Source of the DNA: JACKFB01 sp041389525
Lineage (GTDB): Bacteria > Myxococcota_A > UBA9042 > PHBI01 > JACKFB01
Direction of reading: 5' to 3'
DNA: 64,000 nt
Assembly (NCBI GenBank): GCA_041389525.1
Contig: JAWKRR010000012.1
Location: 62,001 to 126,000 of the forward strand
In this document: piece after piece, positions 18,514 to 27,038 of the stretch
Layout: each line of letters opens with the position of its first letter
Position numbering within the stretch: the first letter of the stretch is position 1
The notes under the pieces: generated by a model
Database searches by the model: none
Seen by the model: only the letters and a program-made list of their open reading frames with translations
What the model was told of the DNA's origin: nothing
Translations under genes and position numbers: made by a program

Positions 18514-19299
18514 ATGTCATCGACGACTTCCAAAACCGCAGATAGTTGCACGCTGCTCCTTGAGACAGGCGACGTGCCGGGCAAAATCCTCCGGAAGGAC
18601 GCGGCGGGCATGCGATTGCACGTGGATCGCGTCGTCAGCCCGGGCGGGACGCTGAAGATGGCGTTTCAGCACAGCGGTGGCACTCCGGGCGCCGTGCGGG
18701 TGATGACCGCGGTGGACGAGGTCAAAGAGTTCGACGGCCGCACGGTCATCGAGGCCCGCTACCTGGCGCTCCACAGCGTCGGCGGCAAAGAGTGCTTGGC
18801 CAGCTTCCTCACCGAGTTCGTGGGGGTCGCGACGCCGGATGCCTCCGCCTACAAAGAGGGCGCCGGCGGCATGTTCTACGGCTTCCGGGCGACGCGAGGC
18901 ACTCCGCCGCGGCCCGAGGGGCCCGTCAGCCGCTCCACCGGCCAGGTTCAGCACTCCGAGCGCCGCGAACAGCGCGTGGTGGTCCGCGTCCCGGTGGTCG
19001 TCCGGGTCGGGACCGACACATTCCGCGCCCAGGCTTACAACATCAGCTTCAGCGGTATTTATCTGCTGGCCACCGAGACCCTGCCGCCCGTCGGCACCCG
19101 CGTCGTCGTGGGCTTCCCGGTCGCGATGCACGCCAAGCCCTTCAACGTGAAGCTGTCGGGCGAGGTGGTCTGGGCGATGCCTGCCATGACCGCGACGGAA
19201 GGCGGCGGCCTCGGCATCCGCATCGCGCAGATCGATGACGACGCCAAGGGCGAGGTCTGGCGAGAGTACATCGCCCGCGAGTCGGAGTTCTCGGCCTAG
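18514..19299 (+). CDS. PilZ domain protein
   Basis: The product is 261 residues from ATG 18514. The C-terminal PilZ domain (about 148-258) has both c-di-GMP-binding motifs: RREQR at about residue 150 (RxxxR) and NISFSG at about 176 (D/NxSxxG). Binding of cyclic di-GMP is therefore expected. The first 120 residues (LLLETGDVPGKILRKDAAGM onward) form a separate beta-rich region that could be a diverged PilZ-like or YcgR-N-like domain, but the motifs are absent. It stands between a lipoprotein gene and the convergent hmgA gene. Targets (motility, polysaccharide) cannot be told from context. Confidence 0.88.
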   Translation: MSSTTSKTADSCTLLLETGDVPGKILRKDAAGMRLHVDRVVSPGGTLKMAFQHSGGTPGAVRVMTAVDEVKEFDGRTVIEARYLALHSVGGKECLASFLTEFVGVATPDASAYKEGAGGMFYGFRATRGTPPRPEGPVSRSTGQVQHSERREQRVVVRVPVVVRVGTDTFRAQAYNISFSGIYLLATETLPPVGTRVVVGFPVAMHAKPFNVKLSGEVVWAMPAMTATEGGGLGIRIAQIDDDAKGEVWREYIARESEFSA

Positions 19300-19339
19300 G
19301 CGCTGGCCTGGGGCTGGAGGGCGCCGGGTTCCGCGCTCG

Positions 19340-20512
19340 CTACGGCACGAAGCTCATGTGGTAGCCGGCCTGCTCGATGGCTTTGGCCGCGCTGGTCGGC
19401 CGCAGCGGCGAGAAGGTGTCCAGCATGACCGCAAGCTCGGTCGTCTCGCGCTGGCCGATGCTCGCCTCGTAAGCGCCCGGGTGCGGGCCGTGCATCGTGC
19501 CCATCGGGTGGTAGCTGATCGACCCGGGGCCCACGCCGCGCCGCGACGTGAAGTGGCCGTCGCAGTAGAAGATGGCCTCGTCGCAGTGCACCGATTGGTG
19601 CGGGTAGGGGCACGGGATCGCCTCGGGGTGCGTGTCGACGAGGCGCGGCACGAAGCTGCAGATGAGGCCGCCGCGCGTGGCGAAGGTCCCGTGGATGGTC
19701 GGCGGCAGATGCACCGAGCCGGTCTTCGGCTGAAAGGCCAGGATGGGGAAGGCGAAGGGCCAGACGGTGCCGTCCCAACCCACCACGTCCAGCGGGTTGG
19801 CTGCCAGGGTGTACTCGCTGAAGACCCCGTCGCGCTTTCCGACCACCGTGCGAATCCCCTCGTCGCGCGGTCCATCGAAGACCGGGCGGCGGAAGTCGCG
19901 GTGGGTGTAAGGCGCGTCCATCCGCAGCTGGCCCGTCTCGTTTCGAAATTGCCGCGGCACGTGGAAATCGCCGAGCAGCTCAAGGCAGAGCCAGTGCTGC
20001 GCGACGCCCGGCTCGAGGATGAACCGGTGGGTCACGCCGCGGGGGACGAGCACGTAGTCCTTGGCTCCAAACGCGACGTCGCCCATCAGCGTGCGCAGCA
20101 GGCCGCCGCCCTCGTGGATGTAGTAGAGGTCGTCGCCGTCGCCGTTCTCGAAGTAGGCGAGGTCGGACGCGCCGGGCCGCAGCACGCCGACGACCACGTC
20201 CGCGTTGGCCAAGATCGGCACGCGCGCGTCCATGGGCGAGCGGCCGTTGGCGGGCAGGTCGGCGGAGAGGTAGTGGCGCCGCAGCAGCGGCTCGCCCAGA
20301 TGCCCTGCAGCCGTCGCCGCGTCGGGAAACCCGTGCTCGCTCAGGGCGACGGCCGTGTGCACGTGCGGCGCGGCCTCGCGATACAGGATGGTGAAGGCGC
20401 CATCGAACCCGTGCCGCGTCAGGCAGTGCTCGTGGCGCATCGCGCCGTCGGGTCCGCGCGAGATCGTGTGTGGCTTGGCCGGCAGCTCGCCGGCGCTCAT
20501 CCGGTCGATCAC
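19340..20512 (-). CDS. hmgA: Homogentisate 1,2-dioxygenase
   Basis: The product is 390 residues. The enzyme opens the ring of homogentisate to maleylacetoacetate using Fe(II) and O2 in phenylalanine/tyrosine catabolism. The family iron-site region is visible: PYPHQSVHCDEAIFYCDGHF, then SISYHPMGTMHGPHPGAYE near the C-terminus, with His and Glu ligands. Upstream, GWDGTVWPFAFPI and HTDFRR-like segments (THRDFRRPVFDGP) fit a cupin fold. The start is a GTG at 20512 that overlaps the hpd stop (GTGA), so translation is coupled to hpd. Bacterial members of this length (shorter than the human enzyme) are common. Confidence 0.92.
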   Translation of the reverse strand: MIDRMSAGELPAKPHTISRGPDGAMRHEHCLTRHGFDGAFTILYREAAPHVHTAVALSEHGFPDAATAAGHLGEPLLRRHYLSADLPANGRSPMDARVPILANADVVVGVLRPGASDLAYFENGDGDDLYYIHEGGGLLRTLMGDVAFGAKDYVLVPRGVTHRFILEPGVAQHWLCLELLGDFHVPRQFRNETGQLRMDAPYTHRDFRRPVFDGPRDEGIRTVVGKRDGVFSEYTLAANPLDVVGWDGTVWPFAFPILAFQPKTGSVHLPPTIHGTFATRGGLICSFVPRLVDTHPEAIPCPYPHQSVHCDEAIFYCDGHFTSRRGVGPGSISYHPMGTMHGPHPGAYEASIGQRETTELAVMLDTFSPLRPTSAAKAIEQAGYHMSFVP

Positions 20513-21645
20513 CGCTTCTTCACCTGCTCGCGCTCGATGGACTCGAAGAGCGCGCGGAAGTTGCCCTCGCCGAAGCCGCGGTCGCCTTTTCGCTGGATAA
20601 TCTCGAAGAAGAAGGGCCCCGCCTCTTCATCCTCGTACAGGCCCGCGGCCTCTTTGAGAAAGATCTGCAGCAGGTAGCTGCCCCCGGGCTTGCCGTCGAC
20701 CAGGATCTCGAGCGACTCGAGCTCGGCGATGTCCTCGTCGAGGGTCACCCCGAGCGTCTCGAGCCGCGCCGGGAGCATCTGGTAGTAGCTGGGCGGCGTC
20801 GGCATGAAGACCACGCCACGCTCGCGAAGCTCTCGCACCGTGCTGATGATGTCGGTGACGGCGAAGGCGACGTGCTGGATGCCGGGCCCGTAGTTGTCCA
20901 TCACGAAGGTGTAGATCTGCGAGTCCTCGAAGTGCGGCCGCATCGGCTCGTTGTTCGCGAACTTCGCGCCGGAGCGCGGGTCCCACAGCACGATCGACTT
21001 CAGCCCGGAGCCGTGGTCTTCGCTGGGCGCGACGTCGTCGGTGTGAAACGCGATGTCCCAGTACTGCTCGAAACCCAGCACGGTCTTGCACCAGAGGACC
21101 ATGGGTTCGAGGGTCAGGAAGTTTGAGGTGACATGGTCGAAGGCCTCGAACTGCATGCAGTTCTTTCCGCCTGACGGCGTCGGCAACCGCTCCACGCCCG
21201 GCAGCGGGTCCTCGAAGCCGTCGCGCTGGCAGAAGCGGAAGAGCGCCTCGCCAAAGGGCGTGGTGATGTCGAAGTACCCGTAGCGCCCGCCGCCAGCGCC
21301 GGTGACCCAGCGCGGCGCGTCGACGAAGGTCGCGTTGCGCTCGGCGAGCAGCGCGGCGGTGGCCTCTAGATCCTCGACCTCGAAGATCAGCGACGAGATC
21401 CCGTCGGGGTGGCGCTTCAAGTAGCGGCCCGAGCGACTCCGAGGCCGCATCGGCTGGGTCACGATGACGCGGATCCCGCCGGCCTCGTACACCTCGGTGC
21501 GTTCGCCATTGGCCCGTTCCAGCGCGGTGGTGGAGCGCGCGACCAACGCGAAGTCGAAGGCCTCCGAATAGAAGCCCTCCGAGCGTAGCAAGTTGTTCAC
21601 GTCGAAGACGATGCCTTCCATGCGCTTGATGCCGAGGTCGGCCAC
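20509..21645 (-). CDS. hpd: 4-hydroxyphenylpyruvate dioxygenase
   Basis: The product is 378 residues from a GTG at 21645 (VADLGIKRMEG). AGGAG at 21657-21653 lies seven bases upstream and decides this start over longer readings. The enzyme converts 4-hydroxyphenylpyruvate to homogentisate, the substrate of the next gene product. It has two VOC/glyoxalase-fold halves. The iron ligands are His in FEAFDHVTSNF, His in GPGIQHVAFAVTD and Glu in GPFFFEIIQRKGDRGFGEGN at the C-terminus. With hmgA it forms a two-gene tyrosine degradation operon. Fumarylacetoacetase and maleylacetoacetate isomerase are not in the window. Confidence 0.95.
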   Translation of the reverse strand: MADLGIKRMEGIVFDVNNLLRSEGFYSEAFDFALVARSTTALERANGERTEVYEAGGIRVIVTQPMRPRSRSGRYLKRHPDGISSLIFEVEDLEATAALLAERNATFVDAPRWVTGAGGGRYGYFDITTPFGEALFRFCQRDGFEDPLPGVERLPTPSGGKNCMQFEAFDHVTSNFLTLEPMVLWCKTVLGFEQYWDIAFHTDDVAPSEDHGSGLKSIVLWDPRSGAKFANNEPMRPHFEDSQIYTFVMDNYGPGIQHVAFAVTDIISTVRELRERGVVFMPTPPSYYQMLPARLETLGVTLDEDIAELESLEILVDGKPGGSYLLQIFLKEAAGLYEDEEAGPFFFEIIQRKGDRGFGEGNFRALFESIEREQVKKR

Positions 21646-21917
21646 GGATCTTCTCCTACCGGACGGGGGCGTGAGGGGCTTCGATCGCGCGTAACCATAG
21701 TGCACCGACGGGACCGGCGACAACGGCAGTATAGTGCGGCGGCAGGTGCTCCAGAAGCTCCCCTCCGTGCTCCTCCGTGCCTCCGCGTCTCCGTGGTAAG
21801 AGCGCAGCCCCTCAAGCGCCGCCGGATCCGGTCGGATCACCGCCCCAGCCGATGTTTCGGCGTGCCGCCGGCCTCAACTCGTGCGATCGTCGGCTCGCAC
21901 CGCCTATGGAGGTCCTC

Positions 21918-23012
21918 GTGCTGCCCGAACGCCCTGTGAACTTCAGCCCCGGCCCCGCGATTTTGCCGCTGGAGGTCCTCGAGGAGGCCGCTCGCGGCGT
22001 GGTGGCGCTGCCCGATCTCGGGCTGTCGATCCTTGAGATAAGCCACCGCTCGCCCACCTTCGAGGCCATCCTCGCTGAGGCCCGCGACGGCATGCGGCGC
22101 CTGCTGGCGGTGCCCGACACGCACGAGATCCTCTTCCTTCAGGGCGGCGCCCGCGGGCAATTCGCCCAGGTGCCGCTTAACTTCCTGAAGCCCGGGCAGC
22201 GCGCTGGCGTCGTCGTGACGGGCGTGTGGGGCGAGGGCGCCTTCGAGGAGGCCGAGCGCGTCGGCGGCGCGTACGTCTTGGCCAACGGCGTCGACAGCCG
22301 CTACGCCGTCCTGCCCGAGCTCGCGGGCCTCGCCATCCCGCCCGACACCGCCTACGTCCACACGACCTCGAACAACACGGTCGTGGGCAGCCAGTGGCCC
22401 GAGATGCCCGACTTCGGCGCGGTCCCCCACATCAGCGATATGTCCTCGGACATCCTGTCGCGGCCCGTCGACGTCAGCCGCTTCGCCCTCATCTACGCCG
22501 GCGCCCAGAAGAACATGGGCTGCTCCGGCCTCACGGTGGTCATCGTCGACCGCGCCTGGATGGAGCAGGGCCGCACGGACATCCCCGAGATCTGGCAGTA
22601 CCGCGCCCAGGCGGCGAAAGACTCGATGCTCAACACGCCGCCCACCTTCGCCATCTACGTGCTGGGCCTGGTCATGCGCTGGCTCGAGGCCCGGGGCGGC
22701 GTCGCCGACATGCAGCGCGAAAACCTCGCGAAATCCGGCGCCATCTACGACGCCATCGCCAGGTCCGGCGGGTTCTACCGGCCCGCGGTCACCAAGGCCG
22801 CCGAGCGCTCGGTGATGAACGTCACCTTCCGTCTGGCCGACGAGGCGCTGGAGAAGCGCTTCGTCGCCGAAGCCGCCGCCGCCGGCCTCAGCGGACTCAA
22901 GGGCCACCGCATCGTCGGCGGGCTGCGCGCCTCGCTCTACAACGCCATGCCGCTCGCCGGCGCCCAGCGCTTGGCGGCCTTCATGGACGAGTTCGCCCGC
23001 AAGAACGGATGA
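21918..23012 (+). CDS. serC: Phosphoserine aminotransferase
   Basis: The product is 364 residues from GTG 21918, which follows GGAGG at 21908-21912; ATG 21906 in frame would add four residues but lacks a ribosome site. The enzyme makes 3-phosphoserine from 3-phosphohydroxypyruvate and glutamate, using PLP. Visible family features are VNFSPGPAILPLEVLEEA at the N-terminus, SHRSPTFEAI, FLQGGARGQFAQVPLN, HTTSNNTVVGSQW and the PLP-lysine region IYAGAQKNMGCSGLTVVIV. The length matches E. coli SerC (362). The stop lies within a 20-bp tandem duplication that also carries the hrpB start. Confidence 0.95.
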   Translation: MLPERPVNFSPGPAILPLEVLEEAARGVVALPDLGLSILEISHRSPTFEAILAEARDGMRRLLAVPDTHEILFLQGGARGQFAQVPLNFLKPGQRAGVVVTGVWGEGAFEEAERVGGAYVLANGVDSRYAVLPELAGLAIPPDTAYVHTTSNNTVVGSQWPEMPDFGAVPHISDMSSDILSRPVDVSRFALIYAGAQKNMGCSGLTVVIVDRAWMEQGRTDIPEIWQYRAQAAKDSMLNTPPTFAIYVLGLVMRWLEARGGVADMQRENLAKSGAIYDAIARSGGFYRPAVTKAAERSVMNVTFRLADEALEKRFVAEAAAAGLSGLKGHRIVGGLRASLYNAMPLAGAQRLAAFMDEFARKNG

Positions 23013-23049
23013 TCGCCCAGGCGCTGCCTTGATCGCCCAGGCGCTGCCT
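23010..23049. repeat. Perfect 20-bp tandem duplication at the serC/hrpB junction
   Basis: Bases 23010-23029 and 23030-23049 are identical (beginning TGATCGCCCAGG). The first copy contains the serC stop and, with the preceding A, an ATG at 23009 that reads seven codons before TGA. The second copy turns the same reading into a TTG start that continues into hrpB. Because 20 is not a multiple of 3, the duplication removed the ATG start from the hrpB frame. Confidence 0.95.
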
Positions 23050-25536
23050 GACGATTTGCCCGTCTCGCGCGTGCTGGACGCCCTGTGCGCTGCCTTACGC
23101 GCCGGCGGCCGCGCGGTGCTGCTGGCGCCGCCGGGCTCAGGCAAGACGACGCTGGTGCCGCCGGCCCTGGTCGCCGCAGGGCTGGCCGAGGACGGCGAGG
23201 TCATCGTCCTGCAGCCCCGTCGCGTGGCGGCCCGAGCGGTGGCGCGGGCCATGGCGGCGCGCCGCGGCGAAGCGGTCGGCGAGAGCGTGGGCTACGAGGT
23301 GCGCTTTGAGCGCGCGGTGAGCCCGCGCACGCGCATCCGGTTCGTGACCGAGGGCATTCTGACCGCGCGGATGCAGCGCGATCCCGAGCTGCGCGGCGTG
23401 GCGGCGGTGGTGCTGGACGAGTTCCACGAGCGCAGCCTGCACGCCGACCTAGCGCTGGCGTTGGTGTCGGAGGTCCAGGGCGCGCTGCGGCCCGATCTGC
23501 GGCTGGTCGTGATGTCCGCCACGCTGGATCCCGAGCCGCTGTCTCGCTTTCTGGGGGGCTGCCCCATCTTCCGCACCGAGGGGCGCGCTCACCCGCTCAC
23601 GGTCGGCTGGCGCGAGCCGGGCGATCCGCGCGCGGTGGGCCGCACCGCCGCCGAGGGCGTGCGCGAGGTGGCCGCGGCGATGGTCGCGGGCTCGGCACCG
23701 CGGGGCGACGTGCTGGTCTTTCTGCCCGGCGTCCGCGAGATCGACGACGCCGCGGCTAGCCTCAGGGCCCGGCCCGCCGAGGGTTTCGTGGACGTGGTGC
23801 CCCTGCACGGCCGCCTGCCAGCCGAGGCCCAAGATCGCGCGCTCACGCCCGGCGCCAGCCCGCGCGTCGTCCTGGCGACCAACCTCGCCGAGACCTCGCT
23901 CACCATCCCCGGCGTCACGGCCGTCGTCGACACCGGGCTGTGCCGCGTCTCCCGCCACGACCCGGGCCTCGGCGTCGAGCGCCTCGAGCTCGCCCGGATC
24001 TCCCGCGCCTCGGCCGAGCAGCGCGCCGGCCGGGCAGGGCGCCTGGGCCCCGGTCACGTGCTGCGGCTGTGGCCAGAGCGCGAGCACGCGGCCTTACCCG
24101 CCTTCGACGAGCCCGAGCTACGCCGCGCCGACCTCGCGTGGCTGGTCCTGCAGCTCCGCGCCTGGGGGGTGACCGATCTCGGGCGGTTCCCTCTCTACGA
24201 GCCGCTGGACCCGCGCTCCCTGGGCCGGGCTGAGCAGCTTCTGGCGAGCCTGGGCGCCACGGACGGGGAGGGCGGGGCGCTCACCGAGGTCGGGCGGGCG
24301 ATGGCGACGCTGCCCACGACGCCGAGGCTCGGGCGCGCGCTGCTGGCCGCGCGTGAGGCGGGGGTGTCGGCGGAGACCGCGCTGGTGGCCGCGTGGCTCG
24401 AGGAGGGGCGGCGCCTGCCCAGCGAGGCGGCGCCTGGGGATTTGACGAGCCTGGTCTCGGCGATTCGGCGCTCGCCGGGGGCGCAGCGCCTCGAGCGCAC
24501 GGCGCGCAGCTTGGCTCGCCGGCTCCCGGCTGGCGGGGCGGCGGCGCCGGCGGCGCGCGAGGAGGCGATGGCCCGCAGCCTGCTGGCGGGCTTTCCCGAC
24601 CGAGTCTGCGTGCGCCCGCGCCCGGAGCGCGCGGAGCTGAACATGAGCGGCGGCCGCGGTGGCATCCTTGAGCGGCCGGAGCACGCGCCGGCGGGCCGGT
24701 ACTTGTTGGCGCTGGACGTGGACGCGGGCCGCCGCGGCGCACACGCCAGGACGCGCGTCCGCCTGGTCATCCCTCTCGAGGAGGCGTGGCTCGACGCGCA
24801 CCCGCTGACAGTGACCGAGGACGCGGTGCGCTGGGACAGCGAGCGCGAGCGGGCTATCCACGTGCGGGAGCGGCGTTTCGGCGAGCTGGTGCTTGAGTCG
24901 CAGCCGCTGCCGCTCACCGACCGGGCCGCGGCCTCTGCGCTCCTGGCGACCGAGGCCGCCCGAGATCCGGCCAAGGCCTTGAACCTGGACGAGGCGGCGC
25001 TGGCGCTCCTGCGGCGGCTCGAGTTGGTGGCGCAGCACGTGCCCGAGGCCGGGCTTCCGACCGACCTGCCAGGGCTGCTGCACGACGCGCTGCCTGCGCT
25101 GTGTCAGGGCCTGGCGTCCATGGCCGAGCTCCGGCGCGTTCAGGTCGCGAGGCAGATCCTCGCCAATCTGAGCTACGCCCAGCGCCAGGCCCTCGACACC
25201 CACGCTCCGGAGCACCTCGAGGTGCCCAGCGGCAGCCGGGTTCGCCTTCGCTGGCCCCAGGACAGCGCGCCGGTCTTGGCCGTGAAGGTTCAGGAGGTGT
25301 TCGGCTGGACGGCGAGCCCCAAGCTCGCCCGAGATCGGGTGGCGGTCGTCCTCCATCTGCTGGACCCCGCCGGCCGGCCGCTGCAGGTCACCTCCGACCT
25401 CGCCAGCTTCTGGCAGGGCGCTTGGTCGGACGCGCGAAAGCAGATGCGCTCGCGCTACCCGAAGCACCGCTGGCCCGAGGACCCCATGACGGCCGAGCCC
25501 AGCCAGCGCACCCTCAGCCCACGCAAGCCGCGCTGA
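23029..25536 (+). CDS. hrpB: ATP-dependent RNA helicase HrpB
   Basis: The product is 835 residues if read from TTG 23029; E. coli HrpB is about 810-820. It is a DEAH-type helicase: Walker A LAPPGSGKTTLVPPAL (about residue 32), Walker B VVLDEFHERSLHADLAL (DEFH variant), motif III VVMSATLDPE, motif V ATNLAETSLTIPGVTAVVDTG and motif VI QRAGRAGRLGPG. The C-terminal half has the HrpB-specific region ending LASFWQGAW and KQMRSRYPKHRWPEDP. Cellular role is poorly known; RNA remodelling is inferred. The start is unusual: it lies in a 20-bp tandem duplication that separates it from an ATG overlapping the serC stop. No ribosome site precedes the TTG, so expression may be reduced or depend on serC translation. 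Confidence 0.92.
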   Translation: MIAQALPDDLPVSRVLDALCAALRAGGRAVLLAPPGSGKTTLVPPALVAAGLAEDGEVIVLQPRRVAARAVARAMAARRGEAVGESVGYEVRFERAVSPRTRIRFVTEGILTARMQRDPELRGVAAVVLDEFHERSLHADLALALVSEVQGALRPDLRLVVMSATLDPEPLSRFLGGCPIFRTEGRAHPLTVGWREPGDPRAVGRTAAEGVREVAAAMVAGSAPRGDVLVFLPGVREIDDAAASLRARPAEGFVDVVPLHGRLPAEAQDRALTPGASPRVVLATNLAETSLTIPGVTAVVDTGLCRVSRHDPGLGVERLELARISRASAEQRAGRAGRLGPGHVLRLWPEREHAALPAFDEPELRRADLAWLVLQLRAWGVTDLGRFPLYEPLDPRSLGRAEQLLASLGATDGEGGALTEVGRAMATLPTTPRLGRALLAAREAGVSAETALVAAWLEEGRRLPSEAAPGDLTSLVSAIRRSPGAQRLERTARSLARRLPAGGAAAPAAREEAMARSLLAGFPDRVCVRPRPERAELNMSGGRGGILERPEHAPAGRYLLALDVDAGRRGAHARTRVRLVIPLEEAWLDAHPLTVTEDAVRWDSERERAIHVRERRFGELVLESQPLPLTDRAAASALLATEAARDPAKALNLDEAALALLRRLELVAQHVPEAGLPTDLPGLLHDALPALCQGLASMAELRRVQVARQILANLSYAQRQALDTHAPEHLEVPSGSRVRLRWPQDSAPVLAVKVQEVFGWTASPKLARDRVAVVLHLLDPAGRPLQVTSDLASFWQGAWSDARKQMRSRYPKHRWPEDPMTAEPSQRTLSPRKPR

Positions 25537-25601
25537 ACGCGGGTGGCGCGTCGCCCGATGTTATGAGAAAACCCAGCCACGACCTCACCCCGAGAAGCGA
25601 C

Positions 25602-26060
25602 ATGCCCGACCCGACCGACACGCTGCACAGCCACCTGCTCGTCCCCGAGACCCGCCCGCGCTTTCTGGCGGACGCTCAGCGGCTCCTGGACGACGAGGTC
25701 AGCTCGAAGAAGGGGCTCTCGGGCATCGCGGTCAAGGGCGCCTACAGCGCCGTGAAGGCCATCAAGCCCGGCTTCGTCGAGGGCGTGCTGGACGTCCTGC
25801 TGGACGAGTGGGTCGCCGAGCTCGAGCCCGAGTACACGGCCTGGCGCGCCGGCGGGGCGGCCAAGCCCCTGTCGACGCACCTCCTAGCCCGCCGCGACGC
25901 CGTGGCCGAGCGCCTCCTCCAGGTCACCGACCGCCGCGCCGCCAGCACCCGCCACAGCACCGCGAAGAAGCTCTACGACAAGCTGCGAGGCAGCGCCAAA
26001 GCCCAAGTCGTCGACGCGTTGCCGAAGGTCGCCGCCTTGGTGGATCGCTACATTTCCTAG
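25602..26060 (+). CDS. Small alpha-helical protein, resembles DUF6918
   Basis: The product is 152 residues from ATG 25602, preceded by GAGAAG at 25592-25597; an ATG at 25563 in frame would add 13 residues without a ribosome site. The core reads LLVPETRPRFLADAQRLLDD, then KKGLSGIAVKGAYSAVKAIKPG, then VLDVLLDEWVAELEPEY, all predicted helical. The pattern (DxEV...KGLSG.AVK.AY..VK.I.PG) resembles a family of uncharacterised proteins that I recall as DUF6918; this assignment is from memory. No signal peptide, membrane segment or catalytic motif is seen. It follows hrpB co-directionally after 65 bases. Confidence 0.65.
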   Translation: MPDPTDTLHSHLLVPETRPRFLADAQRLLDDEVSSKKGLSGIAVKGAYSAVKAIKPGFVEGVLDVLLDEWVAELEPEYTAWRAGGAAKPLSTHLLARRDAVAERLLQVTDRRAASTRHSTAKKLYDKLRGSAKAQVVDALPKVAALVDRYIS

Positions 26061-26066
26061 GCCGAA

Positions 26067-26210
26067 GCCGGTGGCCAGGGAGGCGGCTACGCACCTCACT
26101 GACGACGCCGCTTTCTCGGCGCGCGTGTGCGGCGGGCACAAGCCCGCCTCCGTGCGGCCTCGGGCGCGTCGCCGCCAGTGAGGCGCTCGCTCGCCTCCCT
26201 GGCCACCGGC
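26067..26210. repeat. 19-bp perfect inverted repeat in an intergenic region
   Basis: Bases 26067-26085 (GCCGGTGGCCAGGGAGGCG) are the exact reverse complement of 26192-26210. The similarity extends inward less perfectly: the segment around 26086-26105 resembles, inverted, the AGTGAGGCGC part of the tandem repeat. The left arm is thus a diverged third copy in opposite orientation. Confidence 0.85.
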
Positions 26211-26295
26211 ACGTTGGCGCTCGCGCGGCCTCGGGCGCGTCGCCGCCAGTGAGGCGCTCGCTCGTCTCGCTGGCCGCCGGCACGTTGGCGCTCGC
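26154..26295. repeat. Two tandem copies of a 71-bp GC-rich element
   Basis: Copy 1 is 26154-26224 and copy 2 is 26225-26295; by eye they differ at three positions. Each copy has the hairpin GAGGCG-CTCGCT-CGCCTC or a near version (copy 2 has one changed base). The unit lies between the 3' ends of a plus-strand and a minus-strand gene. Short palindromic units in tandem and inverted orientation between genes are characteristic of REP/BIME-like elements; that class is inferred. Confidence 0.85.
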
Positions 26296-26317
26296 GCGCC
26301 CTCGCGCGCCGATCGGG

Positions 26318-26980
26318 CTAGGCGCCGTAGCTGCTTGACTGAACTACTCGGTGGTGGCGGGCGCGCTCTTGCTGGCAGAGACTGCATGTGGGGATGCAGA
26401 CGTCCAAATCGCCGGCGGCGTAGCGCTCGGTGCAGGGGACGCAGAAGAGGTCGGGGAAGTCGCCGTCGACGCCGTAGAGGATGACGGCGTCTTGGGGGCG
26501 GCCTTCGGCTTCCAGGTGGGCGCAGGTCAGGGCGGGGAGGCCGCGGCCGTGGCGGGGGCAGGTGATGAAGTCCGCAGTGTCTTCGGGGGCGAGGCCGTGC
26601 TCGACCATGCAGCGGGCGTTGATGCGATCGGCGAAGCGGCGGCGCAGGGGGACCTGGGCGCTCAGGGCGGCCAGGATGGGGTCGGGCGAGCCTACGATTC
26701 GATCGGAGTTGCCGTGCTCACCGCGGACTACCGTCGTCGCGGCGCCTGCGGTTCCTGGGAATCCGGGCCAGTCGCTCGCGAGTCGATCGTGGTCATCGAG
26801 CCAGACGATGAAGCTGAGGCCGCGGCGGGTGCCGCCCAGGGGCACCTCGGCCAACGCGCGGCGGTGGCCCGTGCCCTCGGGTTCGGAGGCGGTCCAGGTG
26901 GCCTCGAAGCGGTCGGCGGGGAACATGGCCTCGCAGTGCTCGCAGTCGCAGCCTAGCGCGTGCTTCTCAAGCTTGATCAT
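26318..26980 (-). CDS. Cys/His-rich protein of unknown function, probable zinc-binding
   Basis: The product is 220 residues from ATG 26980. I do not recognise a family. Cysteine clusters are striking: CDCEHC near residue 11, CPRH and CAHLE in the middle, CVPC and CSLC near the C-terminus, consistent with two zinc-ribbon-like knuckles. The middle includes SFIVWLDDHDRLASDWPGFPG. The C-terminus is CQQERARHHRVVQSSSYGA. No signal peptide or membrane segment is seen, so it is probably cytoplasmic. It lies 58 bases downstream of yqgE on the same strand and may share its transcript. Confidence 0.65.
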   Translation of the reverse strand: MIKLEKHALGCDCEHCEAMFPADRFEATWTASEPEGTGHRRALAEVPLGGTRRGLSFIVWLDDHDRLASDWPGFPGTAGAATTVVRGEHGNSDRIVGSPDPILAALSAQVPLRRRFADRINARCMVEHGLAPEDTADFITCPRHGRGLPALTCAHLEAEGRPQDAVILYGVDGDFPDLFCVPCTERYAAGDLDVCIPTCSLCQQERARHHRVVQSSSYGA

Positions 26981-27038
26981 GGCGGGAGCTTGCCGTGTTC
27001 CTTCGGGCGGCGCGACGTGGCGGCGGGGTCAGGCGCCG

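Noticed and set aside
26154..26295. CRISPR-like array from the 71-bp repeat.
   Set aside because: Only two head-to-tail units with no spacers and no cas genes; it is a tandem repeat.
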